From Gigantopelta aegis (taxonomy: Eukaryota > Mollusca > Gastropoda > Neomphalida > Peltospiridae): DNA of 64,000 nucleotides. Numbering within the stretch: position 1 is the stretch's first letter; the number at the start of each line of letters is the position of its first letter. The stretch is taken from the NCBI RefSeq assembly GCF_016097555.1, contig NC_054712.1:39360144-39424143 (forward strand). The letters are read 5' to 3'. A model generated the notes under the pieces. The model saw only the letters and a list, made by a program, of their open reading frames with translations. It was not told the DNA's origin and did no database searches. A program made the position numbers and the translations under genes. This document shows positions 1 through 37,635 of this stretch, in pieces.

Positions 1-1129
1 TTGTTTATTTATTCAATTACTTATTTATTTATTTATTTATTTTATTTATTACTTATTCATATATTATTTTTCTATTTATTTATTAAATTTGTTAATGTTT
101 AGGTACCATAGTGCACATTAAGTGAAAAGTGTTTAATTGAGGTCAAAATTTACAAATATGTGTTTAAAAAAAATAGGGGCTGGACGTAACCCAGTGGTAA
201 AGCGTTTGTTTAAGCATGGCTGGAATATTTTGAATTGATGGATGGATGGATGGATGGGTTTTTGGTGGATAGGCGGATCGATGGATGGATAAACATGACT
301 CCTATGGAAGACTGGACAAATGGATGGGTTGACAATACTTGTTTGGAAGATGGATTAATTGATGGATGGACATATACATTATTTGGATGGATAGATGTAT
401 GGATTAATGGACGGTTTGACAGATGGACATACAAATTGTTTGGATGATGTTCAAAAAGATGGATATATGGATGGATAGACTGTACTTTGTTAATGTGCTA
501 ACGATACCGTCGGAGCTGACGCTTTACCTGATGCAGCAATTTTAAATGCATGACCTCTTTTTCTAGTTTCCAACTTGAACACTTTGCCAGGTTTTACATC
601 ATGTGACACGCACATACCTGGCTGCAGGTGATGCAAGGTACAGGGTGTGTGCATTCCTCTCATCTGTATCATGTATCTCTTCAACATTACATTTCCTGTG
701 GGTGTGTACACACACACAGATATTGTCACTGATGTGTGATTCAGCCAGGATCCTTTTCAACATAGATTTATGATGTGGACCCTTTTGAATATGTCCTCAT
801 GTACTACATCCTGCAGTCAGTTATACTGTGCTAATGTTTGCATAATATTGTTGTGATGTTTTTCTTCTTCACTTGTTGGAAAATGTATTTGTGGGTTATA
901 GTGTTTTTATAAAAAAAAATTTTATATATATATATATATATGGCTGGAATGAGAAATAGCTTTTTCACTTGTTAGAAAAAAAAATGTATTTGTGGGTTAT
1001 AGTCCTGGGTTTTTATGGAAAATGTAATATATTATGAGTAGGAGTTTGTAGGACATTTTAATGTTATATATTATTTGTTAGATTTTGTAGAACAGTTTAA
1101 ATGTATTGCTGTGACTTATTGGATTTATT
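1..1129. other. AT-rich non-coding flank
   Basis: No exon could be supported here. The stretch is AT-rich with short TTTA and TA runs, a GGAT-based array described separately, and duplicated words around 'tttgtgggttatagt' at about 890 and 990. A 79-codon open frame on the minus strand at 490-729 has no recognisable domain and no splice context. The upstream exon or exons of the RREB1 gene must lie before this window, since the first exon seen starts inside a codon. Confidence 0.6.
235..480. repeat. GGAT-based degenerate microsatellite
   Basis: Repeated TGGATGGA words with interruptions. Open frames on both strands here are products of the repeat and not genes. Confidence 0.85.
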
Positions 1130-1130
1130 A

Positions 1131-1312
1131 GGGGTGGGACATAGCTCAGTGGTAAAGCGCTTGCTCGATACACGGTCAGTCTGGGCTATTTCTCGTTCCA
1201 GCCAGTGCATCATGACTGGTATATCAAAGACCGTGGTATGTACTACCCTGTCTGTGGGATGGTGCATATAAAAGAACCCTTGCTGCTATTCGAAAAGAGT
1301 AGCCCACATTTT
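1131..1312 (+). mobile_element. SINE family A, 3'-truncated copy
   Basis: A tRNA-like head (A-box-like 'catagctcagtggtaaag') is followed by the family body: 'ctatttctcgttccagccag', 'gatggtgcatataaaaga', 'ttcgaaaagagtagccca'. The B box region is deleted and the copy stops where a second, inverted copy begins. Confidence 0.85.
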
Positions 1313-1590
1313 ATTTATGGTTATATGGCATCAGACATATGGTTAAGGACCACACAGATATAGAGAGGAAACCCGCTGTCACCACTTCATGGACTACTCT
1401 TTTCGATTAGCAGCAAGGGATCTTTTATATGCACCATCCCATAGACAGGATAACACATGCCTTTGATATACCAGTCGTGGTGCACTGGTTGGAGCGAGAC
1501 ATAGCCCAATGGGCCCACTGGCGGCGATCGATCCCAGACCAACCACGCATCAAGCAAACGGTTTAACATTGGGCTACACCCCGCCCCCAC
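1313..1590 (-). mobile_element. SINE family A, inverted copy
   Basis: This is the reverse complement of family A: the tail-side sequence 'tttatttatggttatatggc' comes first and the tRNA-like head (B box in 'cgatcgatccca', then 'gggctacaccccgcccc') comes last. It abuts the direct copy tail to tail, making a potential hairpin with arms of roughly 150 bases. Confidence 0.85.
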
Positions 1591-1726
1591 AAAGGCCTTG
1601 GTGACATAATAAATCTATCAGCTGATAGGTACTGGGTTCAGATCCTAGTACCAGCACCCTGATGGTGAAACTTCTTAACAATAACTCATTGGTCGACTTT
1701 CATTCTTTTAATTTTTTTTTAAGAGG

Positions 1727-2420
1727 TCAGGAGTTAGCTCAGTCAGTTGAGCGCTCGCCTGAGGTGCTTGCGTCACAGGATCAAACCACCTCAGTGGATC
1801 CATTCAACTCATTGGGTTTTTTTTTGTTTCAACCAGAGAAAGAAATGTTTTATTTAACGATGCACTCAACACATTTTATTTACGGTTATATTGTGTCAGA
1901 CATATGGTTAAGGACCACACAGATTCTAAGAGGAAACCCGCTGTCGCCACTATATGGGCTACTCTTCCGATTAGCAGCAAGGGATCTTTTATTTGCGCTT
2001 CCCACAGGCAGGATAGCACAAACCATGGCCTTTGTTGAACCAGTTATGGATCACTGGTCGGTGCAAGTGGTTTACACCTACCCATTGAGCCTTGCGGAGC
2101 ACTCACTCAGGGTTTGGAGTCGGTATCTGGATTAAAAATCCCATGCCTCGACTGGGATCCGAACCCAGTACCTACCAGCCTGTAGACCGTTGGCCTGCCA
2201 TGACGCCACCGAGGCCGGTTGTTTCAACCAATGCACCACAACTGGTCAAAGGCTGTGGTATGTGCTTTCCCTGTCTGGGAAAGTGCATATAAAAGATCCC
2301 TTGCTGCTAATCGAAAAATGTACATGTCAGAATTAATTACCAAATGTTTGACATCCAATAGCCGATGATTAATTAATCAATGTGCTCTAGTTGTGGTGTT
2401 AAACAAAACAAACTTTTAAC
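1727..2420 (+). mobile_element. SINE family B, split by a nested SINE
   Basis: The head 'gagttagctcagtcagttga' with B-box-like 'ggatcaaacc' runs to about 1836. The body resumes at 2219 with 'caaccaatgcaccacaactg' and ends near 'gttaaacaaaacaaac'. A family C SINE occupies the gap, so this copy is the older one. Confidence 0.85.
1836..2218 (-). mobile_element. SINE family C nested in SINE B
   Basis: Complete reverse-oriented family C copy. It starts with the tail 'agaaagaaatgttttattta' and ends with the head 'acgccaccgaggccgg'. It is flanked by a perfect 12-base target-site duplication, TTGTTTCAACCA, at 1824-1835 and 2219-2230. The duplication lies inside the SINE B body and fixes the order of insertion. 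Confidence 0.92.
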
Positions 2421-2439
2421 TTTTTTCAGGCCTTATAGA

Positions 2440-2790
2440 GCTCTATATGAAAGTTGTCATCATGGCTGTCCAACATGCTGTCACGTCATGTCATAGGGTT
2501 TTACGTGCACATTCAGAGCAAGCTGTTGTAGCGCACGCCTGTCGTGGGCACAAGAGCCGGCCTTGGCCAGCTCTTCCGTCCATGACAGGAAAGGTTGGGG
2601 GAGGGGAAGGAGGGACCGCCTGCACTGGCAGGTGCAAGGAGCACCAGCAGCCCGATTGAATCGGCAGCAGGCGGGTGGGGGTGGTGGTGGTGCTATGGAA
2701 TTTGAATGGAGCCGTTAAATGCCAAAGAGAAAGTGGTGCGCAATTTTGTTGAGGAAATTTTTGGCGCAATTTTGAACGGTCGGTCGAAAG
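2440..2790 (+). repeat. Dispersed repeat, unknown class (copy 1)
   Basis: GC-richer segment with landmarks 'gcacattcagagca', 'ctgcactggcaggtgcaag' and 'ctatggaatttgaatgga'. A diverged reverse-complement copy lies at about 40560-40880. No coding domain was recognised, so the repeat class is left open. Confidence 0.6.
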
Positions 2791-2930
2791 GTAAATGGCC
2801 GAGCTAATATAGGTTTTGATATTAGTGAATCGAGAGTAGCTCGTTAATTTTAGACCTAACATGCTGACAAAGTTGGTTATTGATATAGCTTGCATATTAA
2901 TAATGGTTCCTTAATTTCTATATTTTTCAG

Positions 2931-28798
<25,868 letters not shown>

Positions 28799-28805
28799 TA
28801 ATGTG

Positions 28806-29145
28806 ATGGCTGTTTACACTGTTTGCTATAAGTGGATGTGACTTATTTTTGAAGATGACTATTTTACATTGTTTGCTATAAGTGGATGTGGCTGATTTTT
28901 GATGATGACTATTCACACTGTTTGCTAAAAGTGGATGTGGCTCATTTTTGATGACTATTCACACTGTTTGCTAAAAGTGAATGTGGCTCTTTTTTGATAA
29001 AAAAAAAAAAACTATTTACACTGTTTGCTATAAGTGGATGTGGCTCATTTTTGACAAAGACTATTTACACTGTTTGCTAAAAGTGGATATGGCTCATTTT
29101 TGACAAGGACTATTTTACACTGTTTGCTATAAGTGGGTGTGGCAA
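28806..29145 (+). repeat. About 50-bp tandem repeat directly after the stop codon
   Basis: Seven copies of 'cactgtttgctataagtgga' plus 'tgtggctcatttttgatga', spaced 46-57 bases, beginning within 10-20 bases of the TAG, hence presumably transcribed in the 3' UTR. Confidence 0.92.
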
Positions 29146-29732
29146 ATTTATGACTGACACAACCTCTGACTTCGCCAAAGAGTTCTGTCCGAGAGATCTG
29201 ATATTTTAGTGGACTAATTTTTGGTAAAATAAGCTGATAATATTCGAATAGCATTATGACGTTTGTGCAAGATGTTTTTTCACATCATTCCCTGGCCGTA
29301 TTGCAGATTAAGTACATTGAGGGGTTTTGTGGAGTATTTCACAAAATGGACATAGATGCTTACATTTGATAAACAGATCATTACATAATGAACGCCTTGT
29401 TAGCTACAAGCAACGATCTTGTCTTAATGTTTTGTTAGAGGGCATTGGTGCTCAGCACTCTCTTGTGATAGAAGTTATTTTTTTCATACACATGAAGACG
29501 TATATTGGAGGAGTATTTAAATGAAATGAAATTTCAGGGAACAATATTTTATATGAACCGTTGTTCTGTTCGCATGTTGGTTATGTAAATTTACATTCAT
29601 GCGAACTGCCAATTGGTTATGTGGTAAACTAGCTGTTACATTCTGAAATTAAAAGTAATGAGTTTCATGATCCTCAGTATTTTATTCACTATGCAAATAT
29701 ATTTTGAGTAACTTAACAATCAGTTCTCTAGA

Positions 29733-29791
29733 AGGAAATATTTTATTTAACGATGCACTCAACACATTTTATTTACAGTTATATGGCATCA
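29733..29791 (-). mobile_element. SINE family A tail fragment
   Basis: Only the 3' end is present: 'gaaatattttatttaacgat' with 'caacacattttatttacag'. This is a 5'-truncated or eroded copy. Confidence 0.8.
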
Positions 29792-30689
29792 GAACAGTTA
29801 CTTAGATGAAAATCATGGAACCAAGTTCCATGCAGTGACCTAAGATTTTGAAATATTGTCCCCTGAAATTTAGTTTTTAAAAAGAATGGATATTTTTATA
29901 TTAAAGCAGTTTATTAGCATATTGGCAATCAGGTTTTAGATTTAAGTAGTTACATATTTCAGTATTTTTGCTATATATAGGTATTTTAATATTTCAGTAT
30001 TTTCATGAAAGTCTTCATATTTCAGTATTTTGAACTGAGTAAACATGGATGGGGTTTAGAATTGTGTGTATGTATAAACACAATATTTAGAACCGAGTGT
30101 TTATACAAACACAATATTATTAAGAATTATGTGTTTATACAAATACAACCTCAAGCATACATAACCACAAGACACAGAAATAGTCACCACAGTATTTTAA
30201 GTATTGCTGATCATTTGATTTTTGAATTAGTATTTGTTAAAAACCTATTTACAACAATTATTTACTTGTGACACTTGGTATGACAACAATTTTAATTTTG
30301 TGACAACTCTATTATACTCTTTAATTTGTTGGGGGGGGGGGGGTTTATGAAATGTTTTTTCTAGTTTTTTTAATCACAGATATTTAGTATTTTTCTCTAT
30401 CCTATCAAACAACTGCTGTCAAGTATTTACTAAATTTATTACATATATTCATGTTGTTAAGAAGATTAGTTTTTGTTTTGTTTGCGTTGCTATCGAACTG
30501 CTTTATATCACTGCTGGTTTGCTGTAGGTTATTATATATTATATGACATAATATTTGCTGACGGGAGAAATTAGATTGTGTTTAATCTGTAAAAGTAGTC
30601 TAAATAACTAAACATGTTATTGTCTCGCGTGTGATGCTATTACCTTTAAAGGGAGAAAACTATGAATCTGAAAATTTTGTGTGTATTCG

Positions 30690-31440
30690 AAACTGTTCTG
30701 CTGCAGAGGACACACTTTGCTAAAGATTTCAAAGAAGCAAGAACATGTTTGTTAATGTATTTCAAACTTGGTGTGTATTCAAAACTGTTCTAGTGCTTGG
30801 AACAGTTTGCTAAAGATTTCAAAGAAGCAAGACCATGTTTGTGAATGTATTTCAAACTTGGTGTGTATTCAAAACTGTTCTAGTGCTTGGAACAGTTTGC
30901 TAAAGATTTCAAAGAAGCAAGACCATGTTTGTGAATGTATTTCAAACTTGGTGTGTATTCAAAACTGTTCTAGTGCTTGGAACAGTTTGCTAAAGATTTC
31001 AAAGAAGCAAGACCATGTTTGTGAATGTATTTCAAACTTGGTGTGTATTCAAAACTGTTCTAGTGCTTGGAACAGTTTGCTAAAGATTTCAAAGAAGCAA
31101 GACCATGTTTGTGAATGTATTTCAAACTTGGTGTGTATTCAAAACTGTTCTAGTGCTTGGAACAGTTTGCTAAAGATTTCAAAGAAGCAAGACCATGTTT
31201 GTGAATGTATTTCAAACTTGGTGTGTATTCAAAACTGTTCTAGTGCTTGGAACAGTTTGCTAAAGATTTCAAAGAAGCAAGACCATGTTTGTGAATGTAT
31301 TTCAAACTTGGTGTGTATTCAAAACTGTTCTAGTGCTTGGAACAGTTTGCTAAAGATTTCAAAGAAGCAAGACCATGTTTGTGAATGTATTTCAAACTTG
31401 GTGTGTATTCAAAACTGTTCTAGTGCAGGGCACACTTTGC
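30690..31440 (+). repeat. 90-bp near-perfect tandem array
   Basis: About eight copies of a 90-base unit (aaaactgttctagtgcttgg, aacagtttgctaaagatttc, aaagaagcaagaccatgttt, gtgaatgtatttcaaacttg, gtgtgtattc). The central seven appear identical; only the outer copies differ. One frame is open for 235 codons because the unit is 30 codons without a stop. Confidence 0.96.
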
Positions 31441-31478
31441 TGCTTCATGGGCTACTCTTTTCGATTAGCAGATAGGGT
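31441..31478 (-). mobile_element. SINE family A fragment
   Basis: 'ttcatgggctactcttttcg' plus 'attagcag' is the family A core, abutting the 90-bp array. Confidence 0.7.
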
Positions 31479-31543
31479 TGTTTGATAAACCAGTCATGGT
31501 GTATTGACTGGAATGAGCTGATGGTATGATCAGAAAAGAATAC

Positions 31544-31800
31544 CAACTTCGGTGGTGTATTGCTTAAGTCATCAGACTTGAGGCTGGTAGGTACTGGGTT
31601 CGCACCCCAATGCCAGCTCCCACCCAAGCCAATTTTAACAACTGAAGTGGTAGGTGTAAGGCCACGGCACCGACTTATCTCTTACTAACCACCAACCCAC
31701 TGTTTTAGGACAGACAGTCCAGATAGCTGAGATGTGAGCCCAGGGCAGTGTGCTTGAACCTTAATTGGATACGAGCACAAAAATAAGTTGAAAATGATAT
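31544..31800 (+). mobile_element. SINE family D
   Basis: Head 'cttcggtggtgtattgctta' with B box 'gggttcgcacccc'; body 'aggccacggcaccgacttat'; end 'cttaattggatacgagcaca'. This is the best complete D copy in the window. Confidence 0.88.
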
Positions 31801-31804
31801 GAGA

Positions 31805-33885
31805 ACAGAATCTCGGCCATTCATGAATGCAGATTCGAAACCACACTAAAATTATGATTTCAATTGCCTAAATGCTTTGTAGCATAGCAAGAGTTTTCTC
31901 CCTTCTCTGTCTTGAATCTCTTTCCGCCATTATATCTCTGACTTTATGTTTATTTATTGTGAATCTCTGGTCCAGTGTACAGACTTGTCACTTGTAATCT
32001 CTTGTTGTGCTAATCTCAGGGGCAGATCCAGGGGGAATACGGATAGGATTTTAGGGATTTGTTTTAGAGGTGATGGGGATTTTTATGATTATATATTACT
32101 CAATTTGAGACAAAAATATCACTGTTGCAACCCAATACCACCCTCCTGATTTGTCCTTAGGTCTGAAGCAGTATATACAATGTATATCTCTGTGTTCTTT
32201 ACATGTGTGGATGGGTTGTTGGGGGGGGGGGGGGGGGCAGGGCTGTATAAGTTATCTCCCCTTTTGTTGTTGTTTAAATACTGGTAGAGGGAGCATTCTT
32301 GTCATTAAAGATGTTATAAATATCAGAACTTCAAACTAACAGCTACAGTTAAAAGATGCTGCAGTGTTTGTAAACATTCCTTTCTACAAAACACCAGTAT
32401 CATGTTTGTTTTTCATCTACCCCTTCAGTTTGACTGAAGCCATTATATTATATCGTACATATTAGGGGGGGGGGGGGTCAAGGATTTAGACGGAGATCTT
32501 AGGTACCTAGTCCATTAATCATTTTGTTAAATAAAGAGTGGAAAAAAAGCACTCTCCTTTTTCATCTAGAATAAAGATAAATTTATTGCTTGAATTTACG
32601 TAATTTTATTATCTGTTAAATTTTAAAAGCTTGCTTTATTTTAGATAGAATTGTGTCTTATATTACAATGTAAATCTTTCTAAATATATACTTTTTTATA
32701 GAGTATTGTAGGATAAATATACTCATATAAACAAACCATGGCATATTTCATGCCTCTTGGGAAATATTCATTTTTTGACTGGCGAAATATTTTATTTTTC
32801 TATATCTTTATATGAATATATCCCCATATCTGTATACCTCTATAAAAAGTATGGTTTCTACTTCTACTTAAGCTACCAGTAATTGTCTACCTGCCAGTCA
32901 TAATGGCTCTTTTTTAATATCTTATTTTGAAATAATTATGTTTATGTTTATTTATTTTCAGAAAGAGTGCTTCATATTGTACACATATTACAACTTTATG
33001 TTGTGTTTACTGTACATTTAGTTATAAATTATAATGCAAACATTTGTACATAAATGTACTTGAATTGTTTTAAATGATTTTATGAAATTGTTACTCTGCA
33101 TAATTACTACAAATAGATCTTGTAGGAGATGTTTTTAAATGGTGATAATTAATTTTTATGTTTCTACCTCGTCTTGTCGATCATCAGCTCATTGTGTAAA
33201 TTATTTCTCAGTTCATTCCAAACAACAAGACGGTAAACATAAAACATACTGCCCTTATCTGACAAAAGGAAAGTAAAACAAAAATTGTACATTTTGAAAT
33301 ACTAAACTGCATTGCTGTCTTTGTGGTAAATGTATGTGGTAAAACATTAATACCATTTTTATAAAGATAGGTGACGTTATTAAAAAGAGACTGAGAAAAA
33401 CTAGTTCTATACTAAGTTTTAATGCATTTAAGATAAAACTGTGTTGAAGGATATTTTATGTCCATTAGTGTTCTTTTGTTAAATCAGAGCATTATGTTTT
33501 AACGTCATAATAAATGTTTATTCATTGTTTAAATGGCATGTAAACTCTTACCAGTTTATTTTGGAAAATGTTTTGCTTGAACTCTTCCTAAAAAAAAGAA
33601 CTTTTTTTCACTGCAGTACATTAGTCTACATGTATGTGTATGTGTACTTCAATGTAAGACCAACACTAATAACTGCACAAGTTCTACTTACTTCCATGAA
33701 GAAATCTTATAATAAAGTTAGGGGTGCATGCAGAAATCTTTCCTTATATTTTCTCATCTTGTATGTTTTCCATGGAATGTGCAAATCATTAGTTGTAGAC
33801 ATTAGCATATGTTTTTGCACAAATTGTGCAACACTGCAAAACCTTGTAATTACAGCAGTGACTGATCTTTTGAATCTTAGAATGT
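31805..33885. other. Non-coding, AT-rich, with poly-G runs
   Basis: No exon recognised. Poly-G runs at about 32221-32237 and 32465-32477. AATAAA-type poly(A) signal candidates near 32530 and 33509 may end the RREB1 transcript. Confidence 0.5.
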
Positions 33886-33889
33886 TTCT

Positions 33890-34728
33890 AAGGAAATGTT
33901 AAATGTTTTGCACAAATTGTGCAAGACTGCCGAAGTTTGTAGTTACAGCAGTGACTGATGTTTTGCATATCGGAATGTTTGTAAGGAAATGTTAAATGTT
34001 TTGCACAAATTGTGCAAGACCGCCGAAGTTTGTAGTTACAGAAGTGACTGACATTTTGCATATCAGAATGTTTGTAAGGAAATGTTAAATATTTTGCATA
34101 AATTGTGCAGGACTGCCAAAGTTTGTAGTTACAGAAGTGACTGATGTTTTGCATATCAGAATGTTTGTAAGGAAATGTTAAATATTTTGCATATATTGTG
34201 CAGGACTGCAAAAGTTTGTAATTCTTGCTGAGCCTGGTGTTTTGCATACTGGTATGTGTGTAAGGCAATGTTAAATGTTTTGCATAAATTGTGCAGGACT
34301 GCAAAAGTTTGTACTTACAGTTGAGCCTGATATTTTGCATACCAGTAAGGCAATGTTAAATGTTTTGCACAAATTGTGCAAGAAAGCAGAACCTGCTGTT
34401 TTGCATACCAGTATGTTTGTTAGGCAATGTTAAATGTTTTGCACAAATTGTGCAAGAAAGCAGAACCTGCTGTTTTGCATACCAGTATGTTTGTAAGGCA
34501 ATGTTAAATGTTTTGCACAAATTGTGCAAGAAAGCAGAACCTGCTGTTTTGCATACCAGTATGTTTGTAAGGCAATGTTAAATGTTTTGCACAAATTGTG
34601 CAAGAAAGCAGAACCTGCTGTTTTGCATACCAGTATGTTTGTAAGGCAATGTTAAATGTTTTGCACAAATTGTGCAAGAAAGCAGAACCTGCTGTTTTGC
34701 ATACCAGTATGTTTGTAAGGCAATGTTG
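33890..34728 (+). repeat. 74- to 93-bp array with paired TTGCACAA/TTGTGCAA
   Basis: About 11 copies. The last five are 74-base near-identical units (ttttgcacaaattgtgcaag, aaagcagaacctgctgtttt, gcataccagtatgtttgtaa); earlier copies are longer and more diverged. Each later unit contains the inverted pair TTGCACAA-A-TTGTGCAA. Confidence 0.95.
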
Positions 34729-35697
34729 ACTCTGGGTTCCTATAAAGGATGATGAGACTATGAATTCAGCATTTAGATACTAAATTATTACATCTAAAGG
34801 TAGCTAGGAGGTGAATATAGACATGTAACCATGGCAGCAGTAAACATGCAGAGTATAATTTAGGCAAGTAGCCATGACAATCTGGTTATGAATATGCATA
34901 TACATTTATAATAATCTGGTTATGAATATGCATAAAACGTATAACCATGGCAACAGAAGAACCGATGTATAGAGTTATTGTATTGTTAGATGAATTATAT
35001 TTAGTTAAACATTGTGATACTATTTGTGTTAATCGAGGGACAGCAAACTTTTATGTTGACAGTTTGATGCCAATATTAACCGTGCTAAGCTTGTTTGTTT
35101 TTGCTTAATGACTGTAGCATATAGATTGTGATATAGACTTTTTCAACGTAATGCAGTAGTAGTGTATGCAATGAACTGAAATTGGATTCCAGCCATATAG
35201 ACAATGCAAGCAGTAGCACCACCTGTTAATTTTGCATGCATTTCAATACAATTTCTATGACAGAATGTATTCTCTGAGAAATAGTACCATGTCGAGACTG
35301 CTATTTTTAGGAAGTACTGTCACTTGGTTACTACCATGCAAAAACTCAGTATAGATTGACCACAAAAAAAGTTTGAGTTATCCACTCTTAAGCTAAAGCA
35401 CCACCTCATTTTGCCGTTATATAAGTTATACTTGGTAATAAACATAAATCATTGGGTTATTTAAATACTACAGAGGTCCACCTTCTTTTAATCATTGAAG
35501 AAACATTTGAAAAGTAATTTCAATATTTATATTATATTTTCAATGCAGTCTTGTTTCCTAAAACATACTTTAATAAGTTACTACACAAAGTAAAGACAGT
35601 GGAAATGGTGGGATGGTGCCTAAAGGGATGAGGGTGGATTACGTATCCAGATACAATAAATATGTCCAGCCCAGCACACAAATGTCAGATTTGTATT

Positions 35698-35880
35698 AAA
35701 GATACTGTCCTCAGTTTGCTGCCATTGTCAAATGTTTTCAACTAACAGAGCTCTTTCAATGGCTAAAGTTACATATTGAATACATTTTCCTCGCTAGAAT
35801 ATCAGTATATTTATATTCAATGTGATTCTCATTGTCTTAATGTTCGTATTGGCCAAAATTGGATTTTATGTCCCAATCAA
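35698..35880 (+). mobile_element. Fragment of the 55.9-kb TTAA-type MITE family
   Basis: 'actgtcctcagtttgctgcc' with 'attgtcaaatgttt', then 'gaatacattttcctcgctag' and 'aatatcagtatat', parallels the right half of the element at 55893-56814, diverged and without a second end. Confidence 0.65.
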
Positions 35881-35961
35881 TTTGTATGTACCCCAAAAAA
35901 GAATATATTATGAAATAAAATTTTATTTGAGCCACTAAAAATATCAGGATGACTAGGGCCC

Positions 35962-36100
35962 GTGCTTATAAAACTTTTAGAGTCCAGACTCAATCTCTAA
36001 TGATATCAAACACATACAGTTTGTATGGCGTTGTCATGACATTAGTGTCTCAGACTCTTAGTAGAGTCTCAAGTCTAGACTCTAAAAGTTTTATAAGCAC
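35962..36100. mobile_element. Small hairpin MITE, about 29-base inverted ends
   Basis: Ends 'gtgcttataaaacttttaga' and 'tctaaaagttttataagcac' are perfect complements over 20 bases, and the match continues through 'gtccagact' and 'agtctagac' with one mismatch. Total length about 139 bases. Confidence 0.85.
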
Positions 36101-37635
36101 CATGCCAGAAGGTTATCGGCTATACAGAGACATATTTTAATAAACAAGAAACTACAGGTACTTAATATATAATTTTAGTCATTAAAAAAGGCTCTGTTAC
36201 TTAGAAAGATCCTAACATTGGCACAAACACTATAATCATTTTTGTGTGGTGTCATGAGAAGGGTTAAGCAACTGAAACGATTGTCTAAATTCATTGCTGT
36301 GTTATCCCAGGAAGTAAAAAAAAAAAAAGTACTATATCTACTCTAAACTATACTGAGTGTTTTTAGTTTTAATTCTTTGCATATAACACTACTGTCGAGT
36401 ATACTTACTTTTGTTTGTCAATGTTTTATTATTTAATATTATTTGAAATTGTTGTGTCATGATGAATAGTACAGCTGTGATTTGTCTCTTGACAGCTCAT
36501 AAATTTGGTTACAATCAGCCAAAAATTGTACATAATATATATCATATATTTTTATGTTGTATTTCAATCTTAATTTTTCTTTTTTGATACAACATGAAAC
36601 AGAATTGTTTTTATCATCTGCACATTATTTTGAAAATAATGTGTTCTATACAGCAGTGCAGCATTAATGTTTGTTTTTGCTTTTAAGCATATTATATATT
36701 TTTTTAAAAATAGAATCACTAATTAACCAATTAATTTATAATCAGTGTGTTGTTTGTATTTTGTTGATTGAAACTGAGGTATTTATTTGTCCTAGTCTAG
36801 CATCAGTATTTTCTTTATACGAGGAGAGCATATTTAACATCTGTTTTCAGGGGAAAATCAGTTGTGAAATTTGACTCTTAATTTGCTCATTATTACAGTA
36901 ATTATAGTCATAATTATCATTCCATCATACATTCCGTCATTAACATATCTAAAATTTAAATAATTTGGGGACCATATGACATTAGATATAATGTTACATT
37001 TAGCATCTGTTTTCATGAGAAATCACTTGTGAAATTTGACTCTTTAATTTGATTATTATTTATCATTCAACCATGCATTACATCACCAGCATGTCTAAAA
37101 AGCAAATAATTTGGGGATCATATAATATTAAGCATAATGTTTTGTTTGTTTGTTTGTTTGTTTTGCAACAAATATCTGGTTCAATATGTTACTTGGTTGT
37201 AACAAAACACTTTTGTTTAGCATAATGTTACTTTGTAAGAAACAACCTTTTTTACTTTGTAACAAACAACTTTTGTTCATGTGTGCATAATGTTACTTTG
37301 TAACAAATGACTTTTGTTAAGCATAATTTTACTTTTTATACAAATTACTTCAGCATAATATTAATTATTTGTTTGTAAAAAAAATGACTTTTGCAGCTTA
37401 CTTATACCAAGTGATGTCTAGCAGAAAGCTGCTTATTTGTAAAAAAAATTAACTAACATTTAGTAAAATAAAAGCACAGCATTCGCATACAGTGATGTAA
37501 ATATATACATGTATGCATGTGCGAATGCATGCAGATGAATGCACACACACATACTTGCACATAAAAAATATATTATTAAAAAGAAAAATGCATGTGCATC
37601 CTTGTGTGTCAAGCAAAACAAGAGAATTACAAATA

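Larger units (their letters stand above)
28799..32560 (+). other. RREB1: Probable RREB1 3' UTR (end uncertain)
   Basis: No further exon follows the stop. Poly(A) signal candidates are ATTAAA at 29648-29653 and 29897, and AATAAA near 32530 and 32570, with another at 33509-33514; transcript ends cannot be decided from sequence. The region holds two arrays, a SINE A tail fragment and SINE D. Confidence 0.35.
34740..37630. other. Gene-poor AT-rich stretch
   Basis: No coding exon supported. Contains a degenerate copy of the TTAA-type MITE at about 35698-35880, a hairpin MITE at 35962-36100, repeated 'aacaaacaacttttgtt' words at 37200-37330, and (GTTT)n at 37142-37162. Confidence 0.55.

Noticed and set aside
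490..729. 79-codon minus-strand frame as a gene
   Set aside because: No recognisable domain, no splice or promoter context, composition like the surroundings.
1131..1590. tRNA genes
   Set aside because: A-box and B-box-like words belong to SINE heads repeated many times in the window; none folds into a clean cloverleaf with an acceptor stem as read by eye.
1387..1590. Short frames within SINE copies throughout the window
   Set aside because: The same peptide fragments recur at every SINE; they are shadows of a non-coding element.
30768..31475. 235-codon repeat protein
   Set aside because: An open frame is expected for a 90-base unit without a stop; no promoter, splice context or homologous domain. 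Kept as an array, with the frame noted as a finding.
33890..34728. CRISPR-like array of regular repeats
   Set aside because: Repeats are adjacent without unique spacers and the genome is eukaryotic; the same applies to the other arrays.
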